The notes: generated by a model not told the origin, from the sequence alone. A stretch of DNA of 64,000 bases from Acidobacteriota bacterium (GCA_016715115.1 JADKBM010000004.1:682001-746000); one strand, 5' to 3'; counted from the first letter of the stretch, positions 17,273 through 26,197 are shown. Made by a program: numbers and translations.

Positions 17273-18043
17273 TTATTTTGCTTCACCGGTCGGCACAGCC
17301 TTTTTTGTCAGTGCGGCGAAGAAATCGGCCATCCACTGCTCACCGGTTTTCTCGGGAAACTTCTCCGGATTCCTTTCACTCCATTTTAACGCTAAAACCA
17401 GCGGAATGAAATCAACGCCGGCAATCGAACGTGTTTGACCGAGCCGGCGCAGCGGTTCCGAAGGTTTGACCGGCATTTCGATCATCTTGATCGCCTGCGC
17501 GCTCGGATTCGCACAGTTCTCCGCCGGCGAACTCACCAAATACTCCCGACACGCGATCGGCCGGTCGGCGTGGATCGAACAAGACTCGTTCTCAAGAAAC
17601 GGACACGGAACTCCCATCCGGAAATACGCAAGAACGAGTTCTTCGCGATCCGATGGCGAAAGCGAGCCGGCTTTTGAAAGACGCTCGAAGAGGTCGGTCC
17701 CGGAGAGAGCCGCCACCGCATCTTCGAACCGCTGCCCGATCTCGCGGCCTCGTTCTTCCGGCATTTCTTCGACCAGTTCGGCGATGCGATATGCTTCGAA
17801 CTCGGGCAGCGGCACCATCTGACGGCAACAAGCTCCGCAGCCGGCGCGGCACGAAACCGTTTCGCCGTTCGATTCGGCGGCGCTCACTCCCATTTCGACA
17901 AACGAATTCGTCATCTGCTGGAATATCGGAAGCATCCGTTGCGGCTTGACGGGCGCCGCCGGAACAGTCATCTGCATTTGCAGCGGCGCGCCATTGATCG
18001 ACAGCGTCACGTTTCCGGTTATCCATTCATTTGTGTCGCTCAT
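17273..18043 (-). CDS. YkgJ-family cysteine-cluster protein within the T6SS operon
   Basis: 256 residues. The cluster CRAGCGACC (cysteines at 65, 69, 72 and 73) is followed by a second set, CPFLENESCSIHADRPIACR (about 147-166), and a later Cys; this is the CxxxCxxCC pattern of the YkgJ/UPF0153 family (probably a metal or Fe-S site). Before the cluster there is an unrelated N-terminal segment of about 60 residues. It begins 9 bp after the first FHA gene and precedes tssK. The family is widespread and has no proven T6SS role. Co-transcription suggests an accessory or modifying function, but that is inference. Confidence 0.8.
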   Translation of the reverse strand: MSDTNEWITGNVTLSINGAPLQMQMTVPAAPVKPQRMLPIFQQMTNSFVEMGVSAAESNGETVSCRAGCGACCRQMVPLPEFEAYRIAELVEEMPEERGREIGQRFEDAVAALSGTDLFERLSKAGSLSPSDREELVLAYFRMGVPCPFLENESCSIHADRPIACREYLVSSPAENCANPSAQAIKMIEMPVKPSEPLRRLGQTRSIAGVDFIPLVLALKWSERNPEKFPEKTGEQWMADFFAALTKKAVPTGEAK

Positions 18044-18052
18044 AGATTCTCT

Positions 18053-19276
18053 TTAAAAATTTACCGGCTCAGCGTTGACGTCAAAATCCTTCGGGTTTTG
18101 CATTATCGTTCCGATCGCCAGGAACCGGAGCGCAAAATCATACGCTTCCTCGGAGATCTTATTGTTTTTCCTGAGAAACCAAATCGTCCGGATCTCACGC
18201 GGATCTGCGCCGCCGATCTTTGAACGCGGAATACCTTCGAGAATGCCCTGAAGCGAGCCTTTGACGTTTCGCTCGCGCCGAAGATAATCCGCCATTATCA
18301 GCAGATTGTCGTCAGCCAGACTGTTGCCGAGCGAGATTCGAAGATCTCCGAGAAACGGCAGCATCGTTTTCGCGGTCGATACCGGATCGCCCGGTTTATT
18401 GCCGAGCTTCGCCAACGCCGCGGCGGCAAGAAAGTCCGGCTTCAACGCCTGCGCCGACGCCATCGAACGGAATTCGGAGGCATTGCCCGAAACCTGTTTC
18501 AGATTCGCGCCGAGCGCCGACGATCCTCTCAGAGAAGCGACGCGCCCTTTCAAGATCTCGATCTGGGCGCTGTTGAGGAACGCGTTCGGGTCGCTGAGCG
18601 CGATCCGCCGCAAGAATTTCGCCGCGTGTTCCCCGATCCGGCGCGTTTCGTCCGATACGACCGATGATGTCGGGCTCGGCGTGACTGAGCCGTTTTGGTT
18701 CTCCGCAGGTGTCGCCGTTGGCGTCGGGCTCGGGTCCGATTCGGGCGGATCATCGTCCGTCGTCGTTCTTTCGGGAATCGGAGTGTCGTTCAAGATGACG
18801 ACGTCCCGATCTTTCTTTCCGCCCACAAAGTAAACCAGTCCGCCGCCGCAGACGAGGATGATGATCACGAGCACGGGCGCGGCGATGAAGATCACCGGCG
18901 GAATCGACGAACCGTCGCCCGAATCAGCCGTTTCCGAAGTCATCGTTCGCCGCTGACGGCGGGGTTCAACCGCGGCGGCGATCAACTCGACTTCGATCTC
19001 GATCCCGCCGCCCAGGACGAGACAGTCGCCGTTCGCCAGTGACACAGGCTTGTCCAGTTTTGAACCGTTGTGGGTCGTGCCGTTGCTCGACCCGCAGTCG
19101 GACGCCACAAAAACCTCGCCGAAACGGTCGATCTTCAAATGAGTTCGCGAGAGCCGGTTATCCGGAATGGCGAGTCCGTTGCCCGGCTGTCGTCCGACCG
19201 TGAACGACCCCGCGTCGACCGGCACGCGGCGATCGACGCCGTTTTCGTCACGGAAATTCAGCCACAATTGACTCAT
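18053..19276 (-). CDS. FHA-domain membrane protein, paralogue 1 (most degenerate C-terminal domain)
   Basis: 407 residues. The cytoplasmic N-terminal FHA domain (about 1-100) has GRQPGN, LSRTHLKI and SSNGTTHNG, the phosphothreonine-binding signature. One transmembrane helix (PPVIFIAAPVLVIIILVCGG, about 126-145) and a Thr/Pro-rich linker (about 165-205) lead to an extracytoplasmic domain of about 200 residues. The end of that domain (FLAIGTIMQNPKDF) matches the ends of the next two proteins (FFACAIIGENPQDF; FFAAAIVSENPQRF), so I read all three as paralogues. Here no catalytic Glu or GxxG motif of a transglycosylase is visible. Start ATG at 19276, 3 bp after paralogue 2. Likely role: phospho-dependent scaffold at the T6SS membrane complex (inference). 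Confidence 0.85.
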   Translation of the reverse strand: MSQLWLNFRDENGVDRRVPVDAGSFTVGRQPGNGLAIPDNRLSRTHLKIDRFGEVFVASDCGSSNGTTHNGSKLDKPVSLANGDCLVLGGGIEIEVELIAAAVEPRRQRRTMTSETADSGDGSSIPPVIFIAAPVLVIIILVCGGGLVYFVGGKKDRDVVILNDTPIPERTTTDDDPPESDPSPTPTATPAENQNGSVTPSPTSSVVSDETRRIGEHAAKFLRRIALSDPNAFLNSAQIEILKGRVASLRGSSALGANLKQVSGNASEFRSMASAQALKPDFLAAAALAKLGNKPGDPVSTAKTMLPFLGDLRISLGNSLADDNLLIMADYLRRERNVKGSLQGILEGIPRSKIGGADPREIRTIWFLRKNNKISEEAYDFALRFLAIGTIMQNPKDFDVNAEPVNF

Positions 19277-19279
19277 ATC

Positions 19280-20719
19280 TTACTGAGTGTAAGTTGAAAG
19301 CGGACGAATCGACGCGCCGAAATCCTGCGGGTTCTCGCCGATAATGGCGCAGGCGAAGAATTTCGGCACATACTTGATGTTTTCGCCCTTGAACTGATCG
19401 CCCGATTTGCCCTCCATCACGGCCTTGTTTGCCATCAGTGTCCAGAAACTCCGATTCTGGCCGACGGCGTTCGAAAGCACCTTGTCCATATTCTTGCTGA
19501 GGTTTCCCTGACCGCTGTTAAAGCTTGCGATCGCCAGCAAAACGCTGTCGGGCGCCGTTCCGTATCGCGTGATCAGGACCTTCATATATTGCGCGCCGGC
19601 CTTGGCGGCCTTTTCCGGAACACAACGGTTATCCGGATTGTTATCCGGGTCATAATCCCGCCAGGTCGAGGCCAAAAACTGAAACATTCCCTTCGCGCCG
19701 GTATTGCTCGTCAGGCACGAACAATGCTCGCTTTCGATCATCGCGACGTAGATCCCGATCTGCGGTTCAAGTCCTTCGGCGCGAAAACTCCTAATAACGA
19801 ACGGACTCGTTTTCGTCGCGCGGTTGAGGACGCTGACAAAGTCGCTGCGAACCCAGGAACCCTGGTTGCAATTGTCGTTGGTCGCGTTCTTGAGCCGGCC
19901 GACATAACCGTTCAGGTCCCGTTTGATGATCGCGACAGCTTCGGCCGGAATCGGATCGGCCTTCTGATTACCGATGATCCGGGCGATCTTTTCCGCTTTG
20001 ATCGCGATGTAACGGTCCTTGTCCGACTCAGACATATCCTGATATCGGCCCTTCGGCAGAACGACCGTCGTCCCGTCGTTCCGCGTTTCAACGACCGACG
20101 TGTTTCCGAGGTCCTCGGTGGTCGAACCGCCGCCCGGTGTCGGCGTCGCCGAACTCTCCGTTCCCGGTGATTTCGACGCATTGCGATTGCTGCGGTCAGG
20201 AGTTTCGGTCGGCTCTTCGTCTTCGAAGTCCTGAACGACCTCGGTCTTTTTTTCGCCGATGAACTGCATTCCGATGACGGCCGCTGAAATCCCGATGACA
20301 AGGATTCCGAAAGCCAGCGCGCCGAGAATGATCGCAAGCGGGAAATGCTGGGCCGGTTCGCTCGTGGTCGAGACTTGCCGTGACGCCGAAGTCTCAGGGG
20401 TCGCCGCCGACCTCTGTTCGGCGGTGATTCGAACGGTCAGTTTCGTGCGGTTTCCGATCGCGATCTCGTCGCCGTCGCGTAGCGGAGTTCCGGCGGGCGC
20501 AACACGTTCGTCGTTGACAAAGCTCCCGTTGGTCGAATTCTCGTCAACGACCCAGATCCGGTCGTTTTCGCGATAAACGCTCGCGTGGAGTCTCGAAAGG
20601 CCCGTGTCGTCCAACTGGCGGTCAGCTTCCGAACCGCGTCCGAAAGTTATCCTTCCTTCGCGGAGATCGATCTCGTGCGCGCCATTTTCGTCGCGGTATG
20701 TCAGGGACGCCTTGAGCAT
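19280..20719 (-). CDS. FHA-domain membrane protein with lytic-transglycosylase (SLT) domain, paralogue 2
   Basis: 479 residues. FHA domain (about 1-100) with GRGSEAD, LSRLHASV and STNGSF. A transmembrane helix follows (LAIILGALAFGILVIGISAA, about 128-147), then a Pro/Thr-rich linker and a predicted periplasmic SLT-type domain (about 270-470). The latter keeps a Glu-Ser dyad in YVAMIESEHC (catalytic Glu at about 323), then GAKGMFQFLASTW and later AIASFNSGQG, matching lytic transglycosylases. It may open peptidoglycan to let the T6SS membrane complex through, under control of a phosphothreonine ligand bound by the FHA domain (inference). The gene lies 3 bp after paralogue 3. Confidence 0.88.
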   Translation of the reverse strand: MLKASLTYRDENGAHEIDLREGRITFGRGSEADRQLDDTGLSRLHASVYRENDRIWVVDENSTNGSFVNDERVAPAGTPLRDGDEIAIGNRTKLTVRITAEQRSAATPETSASRQVSTTSEPAQHFPLAIILGALAFGILVIGISAAVIGMQFIGEKKTEVVQDFEDEEPTETPDRSNRNASKSPGTESSATPTPGGGSTTEDLGNTSVVETRNDGTTVVLPKGRYQDMSESDKDRYIAIKAEKIARIIGNQKADPIPAEAVAIIKRDLNGYVGRLKNATNDNCNQGSWVRSDFVSVLNRATKTSPFVIRSFRAEGLEPQIGIYVAMIESEHCSCLTSNTGAKGMFQFLASTWRDYDPDNNPDNRCVPEKAAKAGAQYMKVLITRYGTAPDSVLLAIASFNSGQGNLSKNMDKVLSNAVGQNRSFWTLMANKAVMEGKSGDQFKGENIKYVPKFFACAIIGENPQDFGASIRPLSTYTQ

Positions 20720-20722
20720 AGA

Positions 20723-22195
20723 TCAGTTCGCCAACGGATAAAGTTCCGAGATCGGACGGTCGTTCTTGAGTTTGAATCTCTGCGGATTCTCGGAAACGAT
20801 CGCCGCCGCAAAGAACCGGGCGACCTGTTCGCGCATCTGCGGATCGGTCAGAACTTTCCAGAAATCCGAACGGTCCGGCGGAAGCGTGTTTTTGAACACG
20901 CTCGCCTCGCCGGCCGTCTTGCCGAACGCCGCAACCGCGTAAACGATGTCGCCGTCAAAGGCGTCAACCAGATCTTTCGAATAATAAGCGGCGACCTTCG
21001 CCGCGCACTCCTGCGTCGGTTCCGCGAGATCGAATGTCGTGCAGACGACATTATAGGCATTGGCGTTGACGAACTCGTTGGACATCTGCCAGAGACCGAC
21101 GTTCGCGCCCTGCGCCTGAGCGTTGAATTTGCTGCGGCTCATCGCCAAAATGAATCCGAGCGCCGGATCGAGCGTCTTTTCTCGTACGAAGGCCTGGTTG
21201 ATCTGATCGCGAAACGGCGTCGCCCGGCCGAAATAGCCTTCGGACGAATACTCGGCCGTCCGCTTTCGAACTTCTTGCAGGAATTCAACATTCGAGAGTT
21301 GATACCGTGCGCTGACGCCGGTGAATTTTCTGACAATACCTGCCGTCATCGTCCGCGTATCGGTCAGCGACGACTGACCGCTTTGATTCTGCGGGGTCGG
21401 TGTTTGTGTCGCCTGGGTGATCTCCTCGGTCGGTTCCGGTTCGGCGATCTCGCGCGTCTCGAATTGCAGATTGACGGCCATTTCAGGTTCGATCCGCTTG
21501 CCGTCGATGTCTTCGATCACGGCCTTGAGCGGATAGAGCCGACCGTCCGAGAGATCGGCGAAGCGATCCGGATCGAGCGAAGTCGTGTACGGCGCATTAT
21601 TGAGTTTGACGATCTCCTGATTGTTGAGCGTGATGATGACGCGGCTCACGCAGGCGGAATCGCTTACATTTACCTTGACTTCGGTCTGATCGGAGACGAC
21701 ATCGCCGTTTCGCGGACTGACGATCCGCGCCGTCGCCTTGCAACCCGAATCGTCGCCTGAGAACGCGACGTATCCGGCGACCGAAGCGAAGACCACCGCG
21801 AGGCCGAGAACCGCACCCGTCGCGCCGAGCGCGATCTTGGTGCGATTCGATTTCGCATCGGCGGCCGATGGAGGCGGAGAATCGGCATCCTCTTCTTCTT
21901 CCGGAACTTCGTCCTCGAAAAACTGAACGATGATCGAATTCCCAAGCGTTATGTAATCGCCGTCGTTAAGTTCGGTATCGCCCTCGATCCGCTGGCCGTT
22001 GACGGTCGTTCCGTTGCTGCTCCCGAGATCGAGGAGGTGAAACGCGCCGTCGCGAAACTCGATCTGCGCGTGGTTGCGTGAGATGTTCGTGTTGTCTGAA
22101 TACGGAAAGGTGTTGTCGCCGGACCGGCCAAACGTCACCGGCCCGTCGCCGATCGCGATCTCTTCTTCGCCGATTTTAAGTCGCGCGGTCGCCAT
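20723..22195 (-). CDS. FHA-domain membrane protein with Ig-like and pseudo-transglycosylase domains, paralogue 3
   Basis: 490 residues from the ATG at 22195; a GTG 27 bp upstream is less likely. FHA domain (about 1-95) with GRSGDN, ISRNHAQI and SSNGTTVNG; an acidic stretch EEEEDAD; a transmembrane helix (about 120-142). An Ig-like domain (about 150-245, starting CKATARIVSPRNGDVV) is followed by an SLT-like domain (about 290-490). In the latter the catalytic-Glu position seen in paralogue 2 (AMIESEH) reads AMSRSKF, and the GMFQF motif reads GLWQM. It is therefore probably inactive and may bind glycan or act as scaffold. First of the three tandem FHA genes in transcription order. Confidence 0.87.
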   Translation of the reverse strand: MATARLKIGEEEIAIGDGPVTFGRSGDNTFPYSDNTNISRNHAQIEFRDGAFHLLDLGSSNGTTVNGQRIEGDTELNDGDYITLGNSIIVQFFEDEVPEEEEDADSPPPSAADAKSNRTKIALGATGAVLGLAVVFASVAGYVAFSGDDSGCKATARIVSPRNGDVVSDQTEVKVNVSDSACVSRVIITLNNQEIVKLNNAPYTTSLDPDRFADLSDGRLYPLKAVIEDIDGKRIEPEMAVNLQFETREIAEPEPTEEITQATQTPTPQNQSGQSSLTDTRTMTAGIVRKFTGVSARYQLSNVEFLQEVRKRTAEYSSEGYFGRATPFRDQINQAFVREKTLDPALGFILAMSRSKFNAQAQGANVGLWQMSNEFVNANAYNVVCTTFDLAEPTQECAAKVAAYYSKDLVDAFDGDIVYAVAAFGKTAGEASVFKNTLPPDRSDFWKVLTDPQMREQVARFFAAAIVSENPQRFKLKNDRPISELYPLAN

Positions 22196-22252
22196 ATTCA
22201 GACAAAAATGGAATCCCGGCACCCGGCCCGGATTCCAAACGAATAAACGAAT

Positions 22253-23092
22253 CTACTGATGCTTCAACTTGCCGAGGACAAACGTTTCAATGATCTCCTC
22301 GTTGTCCTTGGGATTGATGTTGACGATCCGAACCGCAAACGGCGTGTCGCCCTGCTGCGAAACCAGATCCTGGCCAGAATCTTCGATCAGGTCGACCAGC
22401 GTCTTGGCCTCGAGTTTGCCGGCGCTCATTAGATTCGCGAGACTGACGCGCGTGTTTTTCACGTCGTTCGGCAGATCGACCAGCGAATCACGGGTAAAGA
22501 TAAGCGTGAAAAACTCCTGCGGCGCGTCGTCAAACGAGGTCAGACGCAGAGCGCAATCGCGTTGGTCCGGCGCGAACTCCGCGGGACATCCGCGCGGGAG
22601 GACGTATTCGGTATTTGCCGCGACGTAATTGCTGCCGTTGTTGACGAGCGTTGTCGGAAAGATGATCTCTCCCACGGCGTCGGGCGCGGTTTGCCGAATG
22701 ACGTATAAATAGCCCCGCTGATTCGTTTTGATCGAGAGCCGCAAACGGTCGTTCGGCGTGAACGCCGCGAGCGGATTCGTCTCCGTTTCCTTACCGTCCG
22801 CATCTACGGTCAGCAGTCGCAACTGAGCCGCGAGAAGCTGTACGACGACTTTGCGAACCGTTTTCTTCTTCTTGTAGTTCGACCGACTCTTCTTGTCGAC
22901 CCGGTAGATCGTCACCTTCCGCTTGATATCAACCTTCTTCGAAACCGGCTTTGCCTTCGGCCGAATCGTCGTTTTGGCGCGAGTTTTGACACTCGAAACC
23001 TGATCGATCTGCGCCGCCGCCGGGACCGATGAAAGAAGAATTGCCGCGGCCGCGAATGCAAGACCGAAACTAATTACTCGAAACTTTCTCAT
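22253..23092 (-). CDS. Exported DUF4384-domain protein in the T6SS locus
   Basis: 279 residues from the ATG at 23092. Signal peptide MRKFRVISFGLAFAAAAILL with a likely cut after AAAQ (about 28). A very basic region (about 32-75) rich in Lys/Arg follows, then a DUF4384-like domain (about 90-200), with PNDRLRLSIKTNQRGYLYVI and GEIIFPT. The function of DUF4384 is unknown; the domain appears in secreted or signalling proteins. It lies between the SUMF1-type gene and the FHA genes, 57 bp before paralogue 3, so a T6SS accessory role in the periplasm is inferred. Confidence 0.75.
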   Translation of the reverse strand: MRKFRVISFGLAFAAAAILLSSVPAAAQIDQVSSVKTRAKTTIRPKAKPVSKKVDIKRKVTIYRVDKKSRSNYKKKKTVRKVVVQLLAAQLRLLTVDADGKETETNPLAAFTPNDRLRLSIKTNQRGYLYVIRQTAPDAVGEIIFPTTLVNNGSNYVAANTEYVLPRGCPAEFAPDQRDCALRLTSFDDAPQEFFTLIFTRDSLVDLPNDVKNTRVSLANLMSAGKLEAKTLVDLIEDSGQDLVSQQGDTPFAVRIVNINPKDNEEIIETFVLGKLKHQ

Positions 23093-23154
23093 AACTACAA
23101 TCTTATCAACCAACGATGCCGAGACGCGACCCGCCGCGATATTTGCCTAAGACT

Positions 23155-24534
23155 TTATTTCAATACGTCGCGCAACCGCGGATCGTTTGCCGAGACCGCG
23201 CAGCGAAAGCCGATGTAACTCGCCGTGTCTTGGTCCGGAACGAAGCCGGGAAGCACGTAGATCCGCTTTGTGGTTTTGAGGATATCGATCGTTTTTGATC
23301 CAAAATAACCGCCGCGAACGACCCGGTTCGTTTCGCCGAAATTCGCATTCGAAGATTTGTTGTCCGGATATGGCTGAAAATAGTCGTCGACCCATTCGAA
23401 AGCATTTCCGGCCATATCGTGAACTCCGTACGGACTTGCTCCGGTCGGGAATTTTCCGACATCCGACGGTGAACCGATGCCGAACGCCGCTTTGGACGAA
23501 GAAGCGTCGCTACCCCAAGGGTAATCGAGCTTTGCCTTTTTCGAGTCGTCCCACGAGGCGGCCTTTTCCCACTCCTTTTCCGTCGGAAGCCGTTTACCGG
23601 CCCATTCCGCAAAAGCGCGCGCATCGTTGAACGAGACGCCGAGAACCGGCGCATTCGGGCGATCTGTAAAATAGTTTTTATCCCAGTACTGACTGACCGG
23701 ATACGGTCGGCTCGTCGCATCGCAAAACTCTTTGTACTGCGCGTTCGTCACCTCGAACTTGTCGATGTAAAAGGCTTCCACGCTGGTTTTGTGAGCCGGC
23801 TTCGCTTCCTCGCCGTCGGTGTCGCTGCCGAATGTGAACTCGCCCGCGTTGACGAGAAGCATCTCGCCCTTGTATGAAATGGTCGGCGGATAACTCGTCG
23901 TTGCGGCGCTCGGAGTCGGCGCCGGCGCCGTGTTCGACTTTGATTCCGTAACGGGCAGGGGCTTGTTCGCCGAGACGCTCTTAATTTCAGAGCTTTGACT
24001 GAACCAAAGCAAATAGATGCCTATCAACGCGGCCGCGGCAACCAGAAGAAGGACAAGAACTCCCGCCAACAGAAAGATCCACTTCGCGTTTCCGCTTTTT
24101 TGCGCGGGTCGGACTGTCTGCGTCTCAACCGCCGGCTGCGGATCTTCCGCGACCGGCGTTCGTCCGGGCGAGCCATAACCTTCGCTGAAATCGTTTTCTT
24201 CGACCTCGGGATCGTGTCGGGCGAAATTCGGAGTTTCGCCAGCCGAGATACGAAACACCGGATCGGGCATCTGCCAATCAGTCTTCTTTTCCTCGGTGGT
24301 GATCCGCGAATCGACCGCGCCCCAATCGTCCTTGCCTGCGTTCAGGGGGGCGAGGTTGATGTTCGGCTGTGTGTGACCGAAATCGTCCGGCGCGCCGGCG
24401 TCCATCTCCCAGTCACCGCCGGGAGAAGGTTCGCTCTTCTTTTCGGTCCCATCGATAACTTTTCGGGCCTCATCGTCGAGCCGCTGATTCGGCATCGTAA
24501 TTCCCCAGTCGTCGTTTTTGTTATCTTCGCTCAT
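23155..24534 (-). CDS. Membrane-anchored SUMF1/FGE-fold protein with FHA-ligand-like repeats (TagR-like)
   Basis: 459 residues, start ATG at 24534 with GGAGAACC. The cytoplasmic N-terminus (1-148) is acidic and carries repeats DDWGITMPN (8-16), DDFGHTQPN (50-58), DDWG (69-72) and TDWQMP (85-90). A transmembrane helix lies at about 150-172. A formylglycine-generating-enzyme fold fills about 212-455, with FEVTNAQYKEFC, RLPTEKEWEKAA, NAFEWVDD, VRGGYF and IGFRCAV. The two catalytic cysteines of true FGE enzymes are not apparent, so enzymatic activity is doubtful. TagR of Pseudomonas H1-T6SS is also a periplasmic FGE-fold protein, promoting kinase PpkA, so a comparable regulatory role is plausible. 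First T6SS gene, 45 bp after cbs. Confidence 0.88.
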   Translation of the reverse strand: MSEDNKNDDWGITMPNQRLDDEARKVIDGTEKKSEPSPGGDWEMDAGAPDDFGHTQPNINLAPLNAGKDDWGAVDSRITTEEKKTDWQMPDPVFRISAGETPNFARHDPEVEENDFSEGYGSPGRTPVAEDPQPAVETQTVRPAQKSGNAKWIFLLAGVLVLLLVAAAALIGIYLLWFSQSSEIKSVSANKPLPVTESKSNTAPAPTPSAATTSYPPTISYKGEMLLVNAGEFTFGSDTDGEEAKPAHKTSVEAFYIDKFEVTNAQYKEFCDATSRPYPVSQYWDKNYFTDRPNAPVLGVSFNDARAFAEWAGKRLPTEKEWEKAASWDDSKKAKLDYPWGSDASSSKAAFGIGSPSDVGKFPTGASPYGVHDMAGNAFEWVDDYFQPYPDNKSSNANFGETNRVVRGGYFGSKTIDILKTTKRIYVLPGFVPDQDTASYIGFRCAVSANDPRLRDVLK

Positions 24535-24579
24535 TGGTTCTCCATTTAGCCGGTGTTCGTCCTCGAAGTTTGATCACGT

Positions 24580-25947
24580 TCACTTAAGCAGATCCAGGAC
24601 ATCCGACCGCGTAATGATCCCGATGATCCGGCCGAAATTCTCGATCAATACCGCCGGCGACTTTTGCAGCTTGCGTTTGATCTCGTCGGCGCCCGTGTCA
24701 ACGTCGACGATCGGAAAACTCTTGTCCATCACATCCGAAACCTGACCTTCGAGAAGATCGCGGTTCTGAATCAGCTTTTGCAGAATCTGGCTCTCGCGAA
24801 GACTGCCGACCGAAGCGTTATTCGCCAAAACCGGAATCTGAGTCACGCCGGTGCGGTTCATCAGGTCGAGCGCGCCGGCGATCGATTCTTCCGGTCCGAC
24901 AAAGATCAACTCGCCCGGCGCTCCCAAGTTCTTCGTCTCGTTGATCAGCCCCGCAGTGATCTTCTGCGGTTCAAGCAACAGTTTTTCCTTCATCCACTCG
25001 TCCGAATGGTGTTTCGTCAGATAATGCTCACCGGTGTCGCAGACAATGAACACGACGACCGCGTTCTCATCGAGATCCTTCGCCACTTTCAGCGTGCCGG
25101 CAAAGATCGTTCCGGCCGACCCGCCGCAGAATATCCCTTCCTGACGGCCGAGTTGGCGCGAGTATTCGAACGAATCCCGGTCGGTGACGTTGATGATCTC
25201 ATCGATGATCTTGACGTCCGCGTTTCCGACCGGAATGTTCTGGCCGATCCCTTCGACGAGGTAAGGCGTCGCTTCCGGAACGTGACCCGTTTCCTTGTAG
25301 GTTTTGAAAATCGAACCGTACGGATCGGCACCGATCACCTTGATGTCCGGATTCATCTCCTTCAGATATCGAGCCGTGCCGGTGATCGTTCCGCCGGTGC
25401 CGATCGAAGCCACGAAATGCGTGATCTTACCCTCAGTGTCGCGCCAGATCTCCGGCCCGGTCGTTCGATAATGCGCCAGCGGATTTGCCGGATGATTGTA
25501 CTGGTCGGGATAAAACGAGTTCGGCGTTTCGTCGGCGATGCGTTTGGCGGTTGAAACGTAATGATCGGGCGTTCCGTATTTCGCCGCCGCCGAACAGATT
25601 ACGACGTCCGCTCCGAGCGCTTTTAGATATCTGCGCTTCTCGACCGAAACCTTGTCCGTCATAACGAAGATGCAACGGTACCCGCGAACAGCGGCGACGA
25701 GCGCCATTCCGATTCCGGTGTTGCCCGAGGTCGCCTCGATCAACGTTCCGCCGGGCTTGAGGATTCCTTTCGATTCGGCGTCGTCGATCATCGAAACGCC
25801 GATGCGGTCCTTGACCGAATACCCCGGATTAAGCGATTCCATTTTCGCGTAAACCTGCGCCTTGATGCCGTGCTGCCTGGTGATATTGTTGATCTTAACT
25901 AACGGCGTGTTGCCGATAATATCCAAGACGCTGTTATAAACTTTCAT
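24580..25947 (-). CDS. cbs: Cystathionine beta-synthase with C-terminal CBS domains
   Basis: 455 residues. PLP-dependent fold-type II enzyme joining serine and homocysteine to cystathionine in transsulfuration. The PLP lysine is in YSVKDRIG (about 43-50) after NTPLVKINNI; the phosphate loop appears as SIGTGGTITGT (about 180-190). Residues about 335-455 hold a CBS-domain pair ending ITRSDVLDLLK. The CBS pair distinguishes it from plain cysteine synthase. The start ATG at 25947 follows a 250-bp non-coding stretch with a candidate promoter. It precedes the T6SS genes by only 45 bp on the same strand, so read-through into the T6SS operon is possible. Confidence 0.92.
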   Translation of the reverse strand: MKVYNSVLDIIGNTPLVKINNITRQHGIKAQVYAKMESLNPGYSVKDRIGVSMIDDAESKGILKPGGTLIEATSGNTGIGMALVAAVRGYRCIFVMTDKVSVEKRRYLKALGADVVICSAAAKYGTPDHYVSTAKRIADETPNSFYPDQYNHPANPLAHYRTTGPEIWRDTEGKITHFVASIGTGGTITGTARYLKEMNPDIKVIGADPYGSIFKTYKETGHVPEATPYLVEGIGQNIPVGNADVKIIDEIINVTDRDSFEYSRQLGRQEGIFCGGSAGTIFAGTLKVAKDLDENAVVVFIVCDTGEHYLTKHHSDEWMKEKLLLEPQKITAGLINETKNLGAPGELIFVGPEESIAGALDLMNRTGVTQIPVLANNASVGSLRESQILQKLIQNRDLLEGQVSDVMDKSFPIVDVDTGADEIKRKLQKSPAVLIENFGRIIGIITRSDVLDLLK

Positions 25948-25990
25948 TCTTAAATGGATTGCCTTCTGAAAAAGATGTTATGACACGATG

Positions 25991-26018
25991 ATTTTAGCCT
26001 TAGTTTCACGCTCAGCAA
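25991..26018 (-). promoter_or_regulatory. Candidate sigma-70 type promoter upstream of cbs
   Basis: On the minus strand, TTGCTG (26018-26013), a 16-bp spacer and TAAAAT (25996-25991) lie 44 bp or more upstream of the cbs start. The -10 matches five of six consensus bases; the -35 is weak. The rest of the 25948-26197 gap shows nothing else I can name. It could also drive the T6SS genes downstream. Confidence 0.3.
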
Positions 26019-26197
26019 AATTGAAACTCGGAAAAAAGCCGCGCAGAAACGGGCGTGAATTCGAAAGAACGCCAGTCCGGGCGATCCCGACGCGATCTTT
26101 CGTGCGAAGACGAACCATAGAGCTCAGATCTGAGATGTTCAAGTGAACGCCGAGGTCTTCGCCACGAACGAGACAACCACGGCGATCGCTCGATGAT

